DNA from: Diphasiastrum complanatum
Lineage: Eukaryota > Streptophyta > Lycopodiopsida > Lycopodiales > Lycopodiaceae
Reading direction: 5' to 3'
Length of the DNA: 64,000 bases
NCBI GenBank assembly: GCA_029204225.1
Contig: CM055097.1
Span: forward strand, 13,130,721-13,194,720
The first letter of the stretch is position 1. Every line of letters starts with the position of its first letter. Below the pieces are notes generated by a model that saw only the letters and a program-made list of their open reading frames with translations, made no database searches and was not told the origin of the DNA. Below, piece after piece: positions 13,780 to 25,476 of this stretch. Position numbers and translations under genes: made by a program.

Positions 13780-15050
13780 AAAGCGAGGAACTCTTGAACA
13801 AAGACTTTCTTAGTAGATCAACAATACAAGATGATGAATCGATGTGCTCCAAATGGATCTCTCCTCCAATAAGCTTCTCTCTCACAAAGTGGTGTGCCAC
13901 TTCTATGTGCTTGCTTCTTGCATGCAATATTGGATTATTTGCAAGTGGGCAGAGATATTATCATAATAAATCAATGGTAGCTCCTCCTCTTTGATGCACT
14001 TTAGCTGCAATAGAATCCTCTTGATCCAAAGCACTTCTTTTGTTGATGCCAGTAGTCAGTGCTTTATACTCGGCCTCACAAGAAGAAAGAGAGATAGTAT
14101 CTTGCTTTTTGGAAAGCCAAGATATGAGATTTTCTCCAGAAAAATATAGTATATGACTTTCGATCCATCTTATCACTTGCAAAGTCCGAATCCGAGTAGC
14201 CAATAATAGATAAATCTTCACTCTTGTAAAGTAAACCATAATCATGTGATGAAGATATATACCTTAACACCCTCTTGGCCATCTTCCAATGTTGGATCTT
14301 TGGATCTTGCATAGATTGGCTCAACTTGTGCACACAATAGCTCAAGTCGGGCCTACTAGTTATGGTAAGCCATATCAAGGAGCCAATGAGACTCCGAAAA
14401 AGTGTGATGTCCTCGAAGGATCTTTCATCACCTTTATTAGGATCTTTTACAATGTGCTCCATTGGTGTATCAATGCCCTTACAACTTTCCATATGAAATT
14501 TTTTCAACATAGCAAGAGCATATCTAGATTGACAAATAAAAGCATAATCATCATGAAAGTCAATCTTTGGGCCTAAGATATAATGGATCTCTCCTAGACC
14601 TTGCATCTTAAACTCTTTTCCAAGTGCTATTTTGGTCTCTTCAACCAATTTGATACAGCTTCCACAAAGGATAATGTCATCTACATAGATGAGAAGAATA
14701 ACAATATCACTAGCAACAAACCTGATATACATGGAAGGATCATAGTCACTAAGAGTGAATCCTAGTGAGATAAAAAAAGAGTTGAGTATGTAATGTAGAA
14801 GATATGGTTTACGATGTATGTCCAACAATATCCTCCACCAAAATCGGTGATGGTCACATGGCACTTGTGCACAACTGCTTATTGGCCTAATGGTAAGCTC
14901 TTTTCTTGTTACCTTCTTTGATGAAATACGACATGACGTTCCAAATAAATTTGAGATGTGAAAGAAAAGAGCTATGCATGCCCTCAATCCACCTAGATGT
15001 GTCCAAATAACAAAATTTGCTCTATTGATCATTGACTCTGTAGTAAAGTG
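13780..15050 (-). pseudogene. Copia fragment J: RT and RNase H
   Basis: The minus-strand frame 15032-14076 contains the RT palm (LLIYVDDIILCGSC), the connection segment (RFHM-like KKFHMESCKGIDTPME, SLIWLTITSRPDLSYCVHKL) and the RNase H start (GYSDSDFASDKMDRKS). A frame change near 14.2 kb shifts the continuation (SWLSKKQDTISLSSCEAEYK). A further shift restores the tail ILHARSKHIEVAHHFVREK near 13.87 kb. The RT N-terminal half, integrase, protease and gag are absent, so this is a 5'-truncated copy. It closely resembles A in this region (DITL.R.LIGSLIWLTIT). It sits between two sets of exon-like blocks on the same strand and probably interrupted one gene. Confidence 0.85.
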
Positions 15051-15124
15051 GTGCTAACAACAATTGATTGATGATGTTCCAAAATTTGAGTGACACATTA
15101 AAATGGAATGCTAGACTTGGCAAA

Positions 15125-16400
15125 AAATCATCGTTTTGATTGTTGTCAAAAATGCCGAAGATCTGTGTCCTCTCCGATGGATTGCAAACTCATCCACATA
15201 TAAAGTTTTCTGAAATAGAAAAATAAATGTGAGTTTGAGTACAAAACTTTTGGCATCACACATCAACTAATAAAATTCAACAAAAATTTATGCATTCAAC
15301 TTGGTCTTCACTTATGACTATCTCACTATTAATATTGTAGCCTTCTCTAAAAGAGCTTGGAGTATATACAAAAAGCTCCGGAAAGCCAAGTCGATTTTGA
15401 ATTGTTTGAAGCTCATCTTCACTAGGAAGATCAGGTTCATTTCTATGAACTTGATCAACAGTGACCTTCAAGCAATCTTTTCCTGACACATATTGATCAT
15501 TGACTAGATCATCCACTCTTGGGAGAAGATCATCAATTTAGTAATCAATTAAGTCAGAAAATGCATCTAAATATTTGCTCAAAATACAAAGGGCTTCAGC
15601 CTCTATGAAGTCAAGAAAATCAGATATATCCGATAAGGTTACAAAAGAATCATTATTGATATTAATACGTAGGGAGGGTAATGAAAGTCTTGTAATTAGA
15701 GGGTAGAGAGGTAGTAGTAAGAGAACCTATAAATAAAAGCCATATTTCGGGCAGGATCAACATCTGAACAATCGTCATTATACACTAGTATCCTGAAGAA
15801 ATGCATCCAAATCAACAGGTTTGGATTTTGTAGTTTTGACACTACGTGAGAAACCGACCTCAGAAATAGATGGTAATGCAGCATCAGAATTATAATCAAT
15901 ATTTAACAAAAGATAAAAAAACAAAAGCTGACTGAAATTTCAAAAATCTGCACTTCTTATCATACAGAGGAAAACTATCTATAGATTTGAAATCATCATG
16001 CACCTTAGCGAACATCCTATCAAGTTTCGATTTATATTTATTTTTGTTACCAAGTCTTGATAATGTATCATACTTTATTGGCACCCGTAATCCATTGTCA
16101 TCTTTGTCATTGAAGAGAAGCACATAGTTGATTGAGGAGCACAGTTTCGTTGATGGCACCATTTGTAATGTGTAAAAAGCTAGCTTGTTGATAATCTGTG
16201 TAAAAAAATTTTTGAACATTGAGCTAGTTAACTAGTAAACCATGATTTGACAACATATTCTCATTAAAGTTGTTTCGATTTACTCATTTAAACACTGCAT
16301 AGCCTTCTCACACATCCATTTTGAATTTGGTTCAGTCCCTTCGGATAGTGATGAGTTGGAAGGGCAGGCCTCAGCATCCAATAGGATTTCCACATGCTTC
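15125..16400 (-). pseudogene. Decayed multi-exon gene, upstream part
   Basis: Coding-like minus-strand blocks with splice-like edges. 16400-16284 lies between a TTTTGCGTCAG acceptor and a GA|GTAAAT donor and ends KWMCEKAMQCLNE. 16195 to about 15938 follows TTTTTTACACAG and includes KYDTLSRLGNKNKYKSKLDR. 15900 to 15710 includes SVKTTKSKPVDLDAF. 15660 to 15290 includes DDLVNDQYVSGKDCLKVTVD, with one in-frame TAA. A last block near 15210 follows TTTTCTATTTCAG. The phases do not all join and there are frame changes, so it is not functional. I do not recognise the protein: hydrophilic, charged, no signal peptide or membrane segment. It could be a host gene or a captured gene fragment. Confidence 0.45.
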
Positions 16401-16925
16401 CTGACGCAAAATTTATTTATTAAGTTTTTTTATTTATTTTAATTTGCGACAAGCTACATGACGTATAAGCATGATATCAGTAGTTCCATTGGTCCACATG
16501 GCAACGCAAATGAGAAAAAAAATAAAACACATATTTTAGAAAGGCCCTCTTCATGCCCATATTTCCTCTGATGATTGTTAGAATTGTTGTAAAATAAAGA
16601 TTTGCCTTTTGGACAATATAATTCATTGATACAAGATGGGTTGATTCAGCATGTCTCTTTTAATTTTCACATGAAACGGTCATGGATGATAATAGATACA
16701 ACAGTGAAAGGTCATAGAAAAACTACTACTACTCTAACTACATTCCAAGTTGCACATGATGTAGATTTAATCATATATGGAGAAGGCTAGAAAGGAGCTA
16801 GTAATCTATGAGCCTCATGAAGTTGCTGAATATAAGTGTTATTTACATAGGATTTCATATAGCAAAATACATGTACATATTTTGATCAAAATATTGATAC
16901 AATCAAACACTTGTCAATAAAAATA
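16401..16925. other. No gene recognised
   Basis: AT-rich, with only short frames lacking family motifs. Confidence 0.45.
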
Positions 16926-17738
16926 CATACCCCATTCAAGCAAGCCAACCTTTCAAATGAGAAAGAAGACTCTATTGCAAGTGATGGAGAGGGATCTCTT
17001 ATGATATCTAGTTTTTCATCTACACCTTTCAAGAAGGATGGATCTTGATACATTGATAGTGGAGCATCTTCACATATGTGCCAAGGAGTCCTTCACATCT
17101 ATTATGCCTTATGGAGGAGCTAAGAAGACTATCTATACAGCAAATGACCAGCAAATGACCAAGAATGCAATATTGAAGGCATAGGGGGTATTCCCTTGAA
17201 GACCTCATCTTCTAAAATTCTTTCTCTCAACAAGGTTCTTTTTGTGCCTCATCTTCCAAAGAACCTCATAAGTGTTGGCCAACTTATTGATGGTGGCCTT
17301 GATGTGAAATTCAATATGGATACTTGTATTATCAAGAGAAATGATGAGATCCTTGCACATGGATCGAGATTTGGAGGCATATACAAGCTTGATCCAAGAG
17401 AGAGTTGTGATTTGCTTTTGTGACAAAGCTTTCCAAGGAGGAGTTATGGCATAGGAGGTTGGGACATCCCAACTACAAATCCATGCTTTCTATGTGCAAA
17501 AAAGCCAAGGCTATTGGCTTATTAAAGAATCTTTCCAAGGAGATCAAGCCATGTGAGGCTTGTGCTATTGCAAAATCACACAAGAAAGCATATCAAAGAT
17601 CTTCCATCAAAAGCACACATCCTTTGGAGTTGATACACTCAGATGTGCACTTCTCATCATCTCAAAGCAAGGGAGGAGACACTTTCTTTGTGACTTTTAT
17701 TGATGATTTCACAAGATATACATGGCTATATCTTCCCG
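16926..17738 (+). pseudogene. Copia fragment H: protease and integrase start
   Basis: The aspartic protease motif YIDSGASSHM lies near 17050, preceded by a TGA where TGG is expected. The linker VLFVPHLPKNLISVGQLIDG and the integrase zinc region follow in the frames at 17196 and 17420 (ELWHRRLGHPNYKSMLSMCK ... CEACAIAKSHK). Next come the first catalytic aspartate in HSDVH and the FIDDFTRYTWLYL block. Homology stops abruptly at about 17738, where unrelated sequence begins. Gag, the rest of INT, RT and RNase H are missing, and no LTR is recognisable on either side. It belongs to the same broad copia group as A. Confidence 0.8.
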
Positions 17739-18319
17739 CTATAAATAGTGCACATGCCCAGATCTATGGTTTAGATAAAAGACTACAAAACTTCAATTCT
17801 AAAGCGTAAAATTCAGGTTACGAAGGACTAAAGTGCCAGAAATTGGAATTTTTTTTTATCAAAAATTTTCATGTTGAAGGGACCCAACTTTTTGTCCTAT
17901 TTTGAAGGACATTCCATGTTTCTTTGAGGCCCTATCCACTAATACTTTCTAGTAGAAAATGAAAAACAAAATGATGACTTGACTTAAGAGGATTGACTAT
18001 TTTTGGAATCTGATTAGATAGGACTATGTAGTGTAAAGGGCTACGTGCAGATATGAAAAAATCTCAAATGGAAGATTTGTGCATAACGAAGGAATTTAAA
18101 AAAAAAAAAACAGTTTGGCCACAATTACCATTTTTCAAGCTTAAAGACAATCTCTAGCCAATTTAGAGGCAAAATTGTCAATGTTGAATATCTTTCCAAC
18201 CATAGCTTGGATTGACATGCAATTGTCAATTTCGTAATAAGTTTTTCATTTTTGCAATCATTTTTTCTACCTGGATTCATATAAATGCATTAATGGTTCT
18301 CTAAGCGACAATGTCTTTA
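17739..18319. other. No gene recognised
   Basis: AT-rich sequence between two copia remnants. It has no coding signature I can support. Confidence 0.4.
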
Positions 18320-19140
18320 ATGAATCTAACAAGTTAGCAAGATGCAAAAATTATGTGCTATGGAGATTCAAAAATATTTTGATTAAAAAAAAGAGCCATG
18401 GGAAATTGTGATTGGTGAGAAAACTCAGTCAATCATAGAAAAATATCGATGAGCATTTGACAACTGGAATTGAAAGGCTCAAAATGTTAAAAACTTGTCA
18501 GTCAAGATGCCATAATCCCCTACATTTAGATTCCAAAGGATCAAAGGAAGCTTGGGATACTTTCAAGGGCCTTATTTGAAATCACAAATACATCTCAAAT
18601 GCTATTATTGAAGAAAAGCTCCATACATTTTGGATGGATGATGGTTCAACAATTGAAAATGAAAGAGATCCAAGACAAATGGTTGTATTTGGTGAGAGAA
18701 TACAGAATCATAAAACTGTGCAAGTAAACCTTGAATAGTTTGAATGAATCATTTTTAATGTTTATGATGAGTGTTGAGAGAATGTGATCCATTGTCATCT
18801 TTCCCCAAGAGGACATGGTGGAAGATTTGGACATGGGACGAACCAATCAAGAGGAGGCAATACAAATCGAGAATCATTCCGTCAATTTCAAGAGAAACTA
18901 AATGAAGGGAGAAATCATGGTAATTGACATCAAAGCCAAGGATGAGGCAATTCAAGGCAAAAGAAACTTGGAAATTGTTGATATTTCAACATTGCCATTG
19001 GGAGCATGAGTATTTTAAAAAGTAGAAGGAAACAACACAACACAAGGTCAAATGGTAGGTGAGCAATTATGCCAATCAATATCAATTTGATGATGATCAA
19101 TATGAAGATGATGAAGTCACAACTCTAATTTGCTCATTAC
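18320..19140 (+). pseudogene. Copia gag remnant K
   Basis: Broken frames carry a copia Gag signature in the right order. VLWRFKNIL and EPWEIV occur near 18.36-18.41 kb. SKEAWDTFKG is near 18.54 kb. EITNTSQMLLLKKKLHTFWM and DDGSTIENE follow near 18.57-18.66 kb, then a Gly/Arg/Asn-rich stretch (GHGGRFGHGTNQSRGG) and a ruined zinc knuckle (HCHWEHEYFKK). Several stops and frame changes make it non-coding. The remnant ends close to the truncated 5' LTR of element D, which may have inserted into or recombined next to it. Confidence 0.6.
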
Positions 19141-19176
19141 GATATTAACTGTGAAGAATTGCCAGAAATTGACACG

Positions 19177-19702
19177 TTAAGTCTAAGGGCACCTTCAGGA
19201 TTTGCATACCTTCAGTCTAAGGGCACCTTCGGATTTTTCGCGTTTTTGCTACATTTGCAGACTGACGTCACCAACTTATCATCAACCCTAAAACACCTAG
19301 AGAAACAAACATTTTAAGGGCGGTTACCAACTTTGTACATATGCAAAAACTAGAGTAAATGGCAGTTAAGGCATAAAATATTTTTTTCTCGACACTTGTA
19401 AATATATATATTAGCTGAATCAAGCTATTTAAGTGTTAATTGAATTTCTCTTTCAGTTAGAGTTATCTGTAGCCGGCGTTATCACGCTCAGCAAGCTGAA
19501 CTTATTACTTCAAGGTATTGTACTCACAGTTTATATTAATCAGAGTGCAATTTTTGTCTCATACTGTGTCGTTCATTTGCGCATTTTGTATGAATTCTTC
19601 TACTTGAATATTTCTATTGCTAACTGTTGTGTTTCCGTTCCTACACACCTATGCTCAAATCCTCGAGCTTCCGCTGCCACTCACACCCACGGTTTTACGA
19701 CA
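19177..19702 (+). repeat. Element D 5' LTR, 5'-truncated
   Basis: It matches the latter part of the 3' LTR at 23528-24463 and ends ...TTTTACGACA just before the primer-binding site. The first ~400 bases of the LTR are missing. The break lies inside a short tandem repeat (TCTAAGGGCACCTTC) of the LTR. Confidence 0.8.
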
Positions 19703-19714
19703 TGGTATCAGAGC
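19703..19714 (+). promoter_or_regulatory. Primer-binding site of D
   Basis: TGGTATCAGAGC directly follows the LTR end. This is the usual complement of initiator tRNA-Met used by plant copia elements. Confidence 0.85.
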
Positions 19715-19845
19715 GGGCATTTCAATAATCTGCATTTCTACTACGGATTATCAGTCTTGTTTCTATCAAGACGTCTTTCTAGAAAATGCACAGCCACCAA
19801 TATTCCGACAATCATTGTTTCTACCAACGATCGCGTTCAACCAGA

Positions 19846-20690
19846 ATGGATCCATCATCTAGTCCATCTCTCATTGACAAACTCGATGGAGATAGCTACC
19901 ATCTCTGAAAATTCAAGATGAAGGTTATACTTCTAGCCAAAAAACTGTGGGACATCGTTGATGGCACACAGCTCAAACCAGAAGGTGATATAGCCATCAT
20001 CACTAAGTGGAGACTGAGAGATGACAAAGCATTTGCGATGATCACCCTCAATATCAAGGATACTCAGATCAGCCACATACGTGTTGTTCAGACAACTAAG
20101 AATGCATGGGACATCCTAGCAACTCTCTACAACATTAGAGACGTTACTTCCAAACTTCATATGAGGAAAAATTTCTTCACCCTCAGAATGTCTGATGCAG
20201 ATAGTGTTTCGAGTCACCGCAACACATTCAAAAATCTTATGGAGTAGATGACTGCAACTGGCTCAGTCATAGAAGATTTCGATGCACTCATGACTCTATT
20301 ATTGAGTCTATCTGAAGCCTACGAAAATTGGGTACTTGCAATTTCTACCCAGGATCACCTCACTCTATCCAGAGTAATTTTGTTGCTCCTCCAAGAGAAG
20401 ATCAGAAGATCAGCATCGTCCTTAGACTCAGGGTCAAATCCTCAAACTCTGTATTCAAAAAATTAGAAGTTTAGATCCAAGAGATCTACAAAGTCAGGCT
20501 CTACTGACAAGAAGAGCAGCATGCAGTATGGACCAAATTCTGGTTTAGGATCGAATTCAAGCTCTTCATCATTCCAACCAGTGCAGAAGCTTTTCTGCAG
20601 ATACTGTAAGAGGACTGGCCACGAAATCAAGGACTGCCAAACTTTAAAGTACAACAACGAAAAGAAGAAGCAGTTTCAACAACAAGCACA
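19846..20690 (+). pseudogene. Element D gag
   Basis: The start ATG at 19846 follows the leader and gives MDPSSSPSLIDKLDG. A TGA then replaces the tryptophan of the HLWKFKM motif. The frame at 19918-20247 continues the Gag core (KLWDIVDG, DDKAFAMITLNI, AWDILATLYN) and ends at a TAG. A further frame runs to 20466. The zinc knuckle CRYCKRTGHEIKDC (CX2CX4HX4C) is intact near 20.60 kb. Three stop codons therefore interrupt a gag that is otherwise well preserved, and no full nucleocapsid protein can be made. Confidence 0.85.
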
Positions 20691-23520
20691 TAGTGCTACA
20701 ACCAGTCACTCAAATCAGCAACTAGAAGAAGAAGATGAAGCAACTTTCATGACCAAAGTCGGAGAACAACAGGATATCGATTCCTGGTATCTAGATTTCG
20801 GAGCAACTCAACACATGACTCACCATTGCGACTGGTTCAAAGACTATAAGTCATTCACCCACTCTCGAGTTGTGCAACTTGAAGACAACTCATCACATTC
20901 AATCGAAGGTGAAGGAATAGTCAAAGTTGAATTCAAAAGAGGTGAGGTCAAATTGTTGTCCAATGTTCTCCACGTTCCAAATCTGACCAAGAATCTGCTC
21001 TCAGTTAGCAGAATCACCTATTCAGGTCGGAGGGTCGCAGTTGATATAGAAGGCTGCACAGTTCTTGACAAATCCCGGAAGGTTCTAGCCTACGGAAGAA
21101 GAAGCGGCTATTTTTACAAACTCAGCCATTGCTATTCTTCTAACAGTCAAGCACTTCACACAGCCACTTCTGAATCAACTAATATGTTGTGGCATTTCAG
21201 ACTTGGCCATCTTAACTTCAACAATATTCAGCAAATGTCAGCTCAGAGTCTAGTACAAGATCTGTCTTCAGTCAACAAGCCAACTTCTCCATGCGAAAGC
21301 TGTATTATCAGCAAGCATGCTAGGAGTCCCTTTAGTTTAGACTAAGTTCATACATCCAAATGGTTGCTTGACCTTGTACATAGCAACATTTGTGGCCTGA
21401 TGCAGACTGCTTCCATAGGAGGAGCTCTCTATTTCTTAAGGCTTCATCGATGACTTCTCTCGAAGGATTGCAACCTACTATATGAAGAAAAAATCCGAAG
21501 CATTCAAGTTCTTCATGCAGTTCAAGGCATCTGCAGATAACCAGACCCAAAGGAAAATCAAGGCTCTACGCACAGATGGAGGGGGAGAGTACATCTCCAC
21601 AGAATTCAAGGAGTTTTGCAAGGCCAATGGGATACATCAACAATATACAACCAGCTACTCACTACAGTCCAATGGTGTAGCTAAACGGAAGAATCGGACA
21701 CTCATCGAGAGTGCCAAGAGCATGATGGCCTCTCTTCTAAAGAAATTCTGGGCAAAAATTGTTACAACAACTGCCTACTTGCAGAATCGATCCATCACCA
21801 AAGCCCTGAATGGCAATACACCTTATGAGGTATGGACATGATCAAAACCATCACTCAAACATATTCAAGTGTTTGGATGCATCGCTTTCGCTCAGATCTC
21901 GGAAGATTTAAGGAGAAAGCTAGATGATAAGAGCAGGAAGACGATCTTCATTGGCTATTCCCCAAATCACAAGGCATACAAGCTCTACAAGTTGGATATT
22001 GAGAAGGCATTCACCAGTAGAGATGTCTTTTTTGTGGAAGACCAGTTCATTGACCACAAAAGAAAAGCTGTTGATAATTCCGACCCAAGGATCGAGCAAC
22101 TAGACAATTCCGATCCAGGGAAGAAAGGCTAAATCGTTACAAGGCCAGGCTAATCTCCAAAGGCTTTTTCTAGATTCCAAATCTAGATTATTCAGAAACC
22201 TTCGCCCAGTCATCAAACATGCTTCGATCCGGTACTCGTCTCCTTCGTAGCCATAGCAGATTTTGAAGTCCACCAGATGGATATCCAGACCACTTTCCTC
22301 AATGGAATCATCAAAGAGAAAATCTATATGATACAGCCAGACGGATACGAACTCAACGACTAGCAACAACACCTTGTATGCAAAATCCACAAGGCGTTCT
22401 ACGGGCTGAAACAGTCAACCAGAGCCTGGTTCCAAAAGATCAACACATTTCTGATAGAGAATGGTTTTATTCCAAACTCAGCAGACTCGAATGTCTACTT
22501 CAAGTCTGTATCAGATTACTTCATCATCATCACTCTCTATGTAGATGATACACTCTTATTTAGTAATAATCATAATCTGATGAAGGATACAAAATGCATG
22601 CTGGCCCAAGAATACAAGATGACTGACATGAGTCCAACCCACTATTGTCTTGGAATCCAAATCCAACGAGGTCAACCTAGCAGACTGATCTTTATCAGTC
22701 AGCAATGCTATTTCAACAACATGTTGGAAAAGTATGGAATGGCCAACTACAAACCAAGTCACCACTCGACCATGGGCTAAAGTTATCAAAGGAACAATCT
22801 CCTCAAACTGAGGCAGAAAAGGAGGAGATGAAGCGCTACCTGTTTCAATCCATCATCGACTCATTGTGTATGCAATGATTTGCATGCGACTAGACCTTGC
22901 ATTCAATCAGTGCACTCAGCCATCTTCTTTCAAATCCAAAAACTCATTGGAAGGCACTAACAAAGGTCATGAAGTACATCCAGACAACGAAAACTCTCAG
23001 CATCTGCTATGGAGGTAGTCACACTGCCAACATCCTAGAAGCCTACACAGATGTGGATTGGGCAAGAGATGTCGACACCAGAAAATCAACTTCTGGATTT
23101 GTATTTTTATACAACCAAGGCCCAATCTCATGGAATAGCCGGAAGCAGACCTCAGTTGCATTATCATCAATGGAATCCGAATACATAGTTGCCACCAGTG
23201 CAACCAAAGAGGCAATATGGCTAAGGCAACTGCTTGCAGACCTGAACCTTGCACAACCACTTCCTACAACAATCTATTGTGACAATCAAAGCACAATAGC
23301 GCTATCTCTTAATCCGAGATTTCACTCTCAAAGAAAACATATAAAAATCAGGTATCATTACCTTAGAGAGAAAGTACACATCAAGGAAGTAGAACTGGTT
23401 TTCTGCAGAATAAACTACATGGCAGTAGATTACTTCACAAAAACTCTATCGAAGGAGCAACATCTCAGATTTAATGATATGCTAAATCTAAAGATCAAAG
23501 TTTTTCAGGATCCACATTAA
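20691..23520 (+). pseudogene. Element D pol (PR-INT-RT-RNase H)
   Basis: The protease motif is changed to DFGATQHM (Ser to Phe). The integrase zinc region is near 21.19 kb. The first INT aspartate is Asn (HSNICG) and the catalytic Glu is Lys (NGVAKRKNR), both G-to-A changes; the middle Asp (DGGGEY) is kept. RT begins in a broken frame (HQMDIQTTFLNG near 22.27 kb), with LYVDDTLLFSNN near 22.53 kb. RNase H is well preserved at 22897-23520 (YTDVDWARD, SSMESEYIVA, IYCDNQS, HYLREK, DYFTKTL). The frame ends at 23520, followed by the polypurine tract. The copy is dead, but its RNase H is one clean frame of 207 codons. Confidence 0.9.
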
Positions 23521-23527
23521 GGGGGAG

Positions 23528-24463
23528 TGTTAGATTTCTTATGCTCAGCTTTAAACAAATCGTTCAAGTAATGAGCATCTTGAAAACCGAAGGCTGACTA
23601 CATGTTTTCGGACCTTTACATTTTTTCTTTGAGATTTTTCTTTTTGCCTTAACCATTTTTTGCACCTTAGCCTTTTTCACACCTTCACAAAAAAGGCGAC
23701 ACAGTGGCCAAGTAGCCAGAATGCCTTAGAAACCATTTTTAAGGCACCTTCGTCTTTCTCATCTTTTTTGCCCCTTCGTAAAAAATGCGACAAAGTGGCA
23801 CCTTCGCCTTCTTCGCTGCCTTTAGTCTAAGGCACCTTCGCCTTCTTCGATGCCGTCAGTCTAAGCACCTTTGGCTTTTTCACCTCTTTCGCCTTCTTCG
23901 CTGCATTCAGTCTAAGGGCGCCTTAGGGATTTACACACCTTAAGTCTAAGGGCACCTTCAGGATTTGCATACCTTCAATCTAAGGGCACTTTCAAGTTTT
24001 TCGCATTTTTGCTACATTGGCAGACCGACGTCGCCAACTTATCATCAACCCTAAAACAGCTTGAGAAACAAATATCCTAAGGGTTGTTACCAGCTTCATA
24101 CATATGCAAAAACTGGAGTAAATGGCAGTTAAGACATAAGATATTTTTTCTCTCGACACTTGTAAATATATATATTAGCTGAATCAAGCTATGTAAGTGT
24201 TAATTGAATTTCTCTTTCAATTAGAGTTATCTGTAGCCAATGTTATCACACTCAACAAGTTGAAGTTATTACTTCAAGCTATTGTACTCATTGTTCATAT
24301 TAATTAGAGTACAATTTTTGTCTCACCACTGCGTCATTCATTTGCTCATTCTGTATGAATTCTTCTACTTGAATATTTCTGCTGCTAACTATTGCGTTTC
24401 TGTTCCTACACGCCTACGCTCAAATCCTCGAACTTCCGTTGCCCCTCACACCCACAGTTTTAC
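23528..24463 (+). repeat. Element D 3' LTR
   Basis: It starts TGTTAGATTTCTT after the purine tract ATTAAGGGGGAG. From about 23.68 to 24.0 kb it contains a run of imperfect ~40-base repeats built on CACCTTCGCCTTCTTCG and CAGTCTAAGG. The last bases match the 5' LTR until TTTTAC, then B2 begins. Confidence 0.85.
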
Positions 24464-25476
24464 TGTTGGGAGAGAGGGAGGAAGAATAAATGACAAACAC
24501 GAACAAGAAACGAACTCGAACAGAAAATGTTCGTGCGCAGTGGAATGAGTTAAATGACTCTCTCCCTAAGCATGCCTACACCTATCAGAATGAACAAAAC
24601 TTTAGTGATAGAAATCACAGTCACTCTAGATTATGTAGCCAAACATTTAAATGGATGAAGCACTAGATGAATAATTTGTCGTGAATTGCAAGACAAATTA
24701 TCTGTCGTGAATGATTCGCGAAGAGCTAGACTGTGCTCAACTGATAATTAGCCATGAATTATTCGCGAAAGACAAGACTAAAAGTTAATCGTCTATTACC
24801 AGAAAGAGCAACAAGAAAGATCAGACAAAATGAAGAATAAGCATAGCAATATTCATGGCACTAAAACGCAGAACAAATGAACTGTATCATATTAAGTATA
24901 TCAAGTATACAAGTCAATAATGCAGTAGAGCACAAGACTGTAGCGGACGAAACCGCGTGCACAAAGCTTATTTCTGTTTGTAATGAGGAATGAAGCCTCC
25001 TTCACTTATTCTAGACTTATGTTGCTTCATCAAAATTCATCATCATAGAATACACAGATGGTATCCAATATATATACATAATATTACAGGGGTGTAGATG
25101 TGAAAGTACAGAGTGGATGTGTTGTCTGTAGGAGATCGTGGGTGGCTGCAATCGTTGTCCAATCTGTTAGCGCAACTTCATGGGGTGAGGGTAAAAAGGG
25201 TGCGACGTAAGCCAGTACTGAATGGCCTTAGGATAAGATTTACAGGGTGCCTTATCTGTTAGGGCACCTTTGGCATTCAGTAAGGTAGTGTCCTCGTTTC
25301 GCCTGTCACCATGACTTGTGTAAGAACACAGGGTCGCGATTCATTCACCTTTTCTTCGTTTGTCCAAATTTGCGTGTAGAAAATACAGACTGCGTGACAA
25401 CGTTAGAAAAATATGCAGCATGAATGGAGGCAGATTAAAATTGGGATTTAGAAGGGTAGGAAGAGTAAATCCAACA
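24464..25476 (-). repeat. B-family LTR (3' LTR of B2)
   Basis: It reads TGTTGGGAGAGAGGGAGG ... GAGTAAATCCAACA on the plus strand, the reverse complement of C's LTRs. Purine-tract complement (CCCCTTCTTAATCT) follows at 25477, so this is the 3' LTR of a minus-strand element. It begins within D's 3' LTR. The would-be duplication on the left is TTTAC; the right partner is lost. Confidence 0.85.

Larger units (their letters stand above)
19177..24463 (+). mobile_element. Copia element D, near full length, inactive
   Basis: Order on the plus strand: truncated 5' LTR, PBS at 19703, gag, PR, INT, RT, RNase H, polypurine tract at 23517-23527 and 3' LTR. The coding region has many stops and frame changes and several lost catalytic residues. 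Its 3' LTR stops at ...TTTTAC, six bases into the final TTTTACGACA, where the minus-oriented B2 LTR begins, so B2 appears to have inserted into it. Confidence 0.85.

Noticed and set aside
19433-19921. 162-codon frame across D's LTR, PBS and leader
   Set aside because: It spans LTR and primer-binding site; the real Gag starts at 19846 in another frame.
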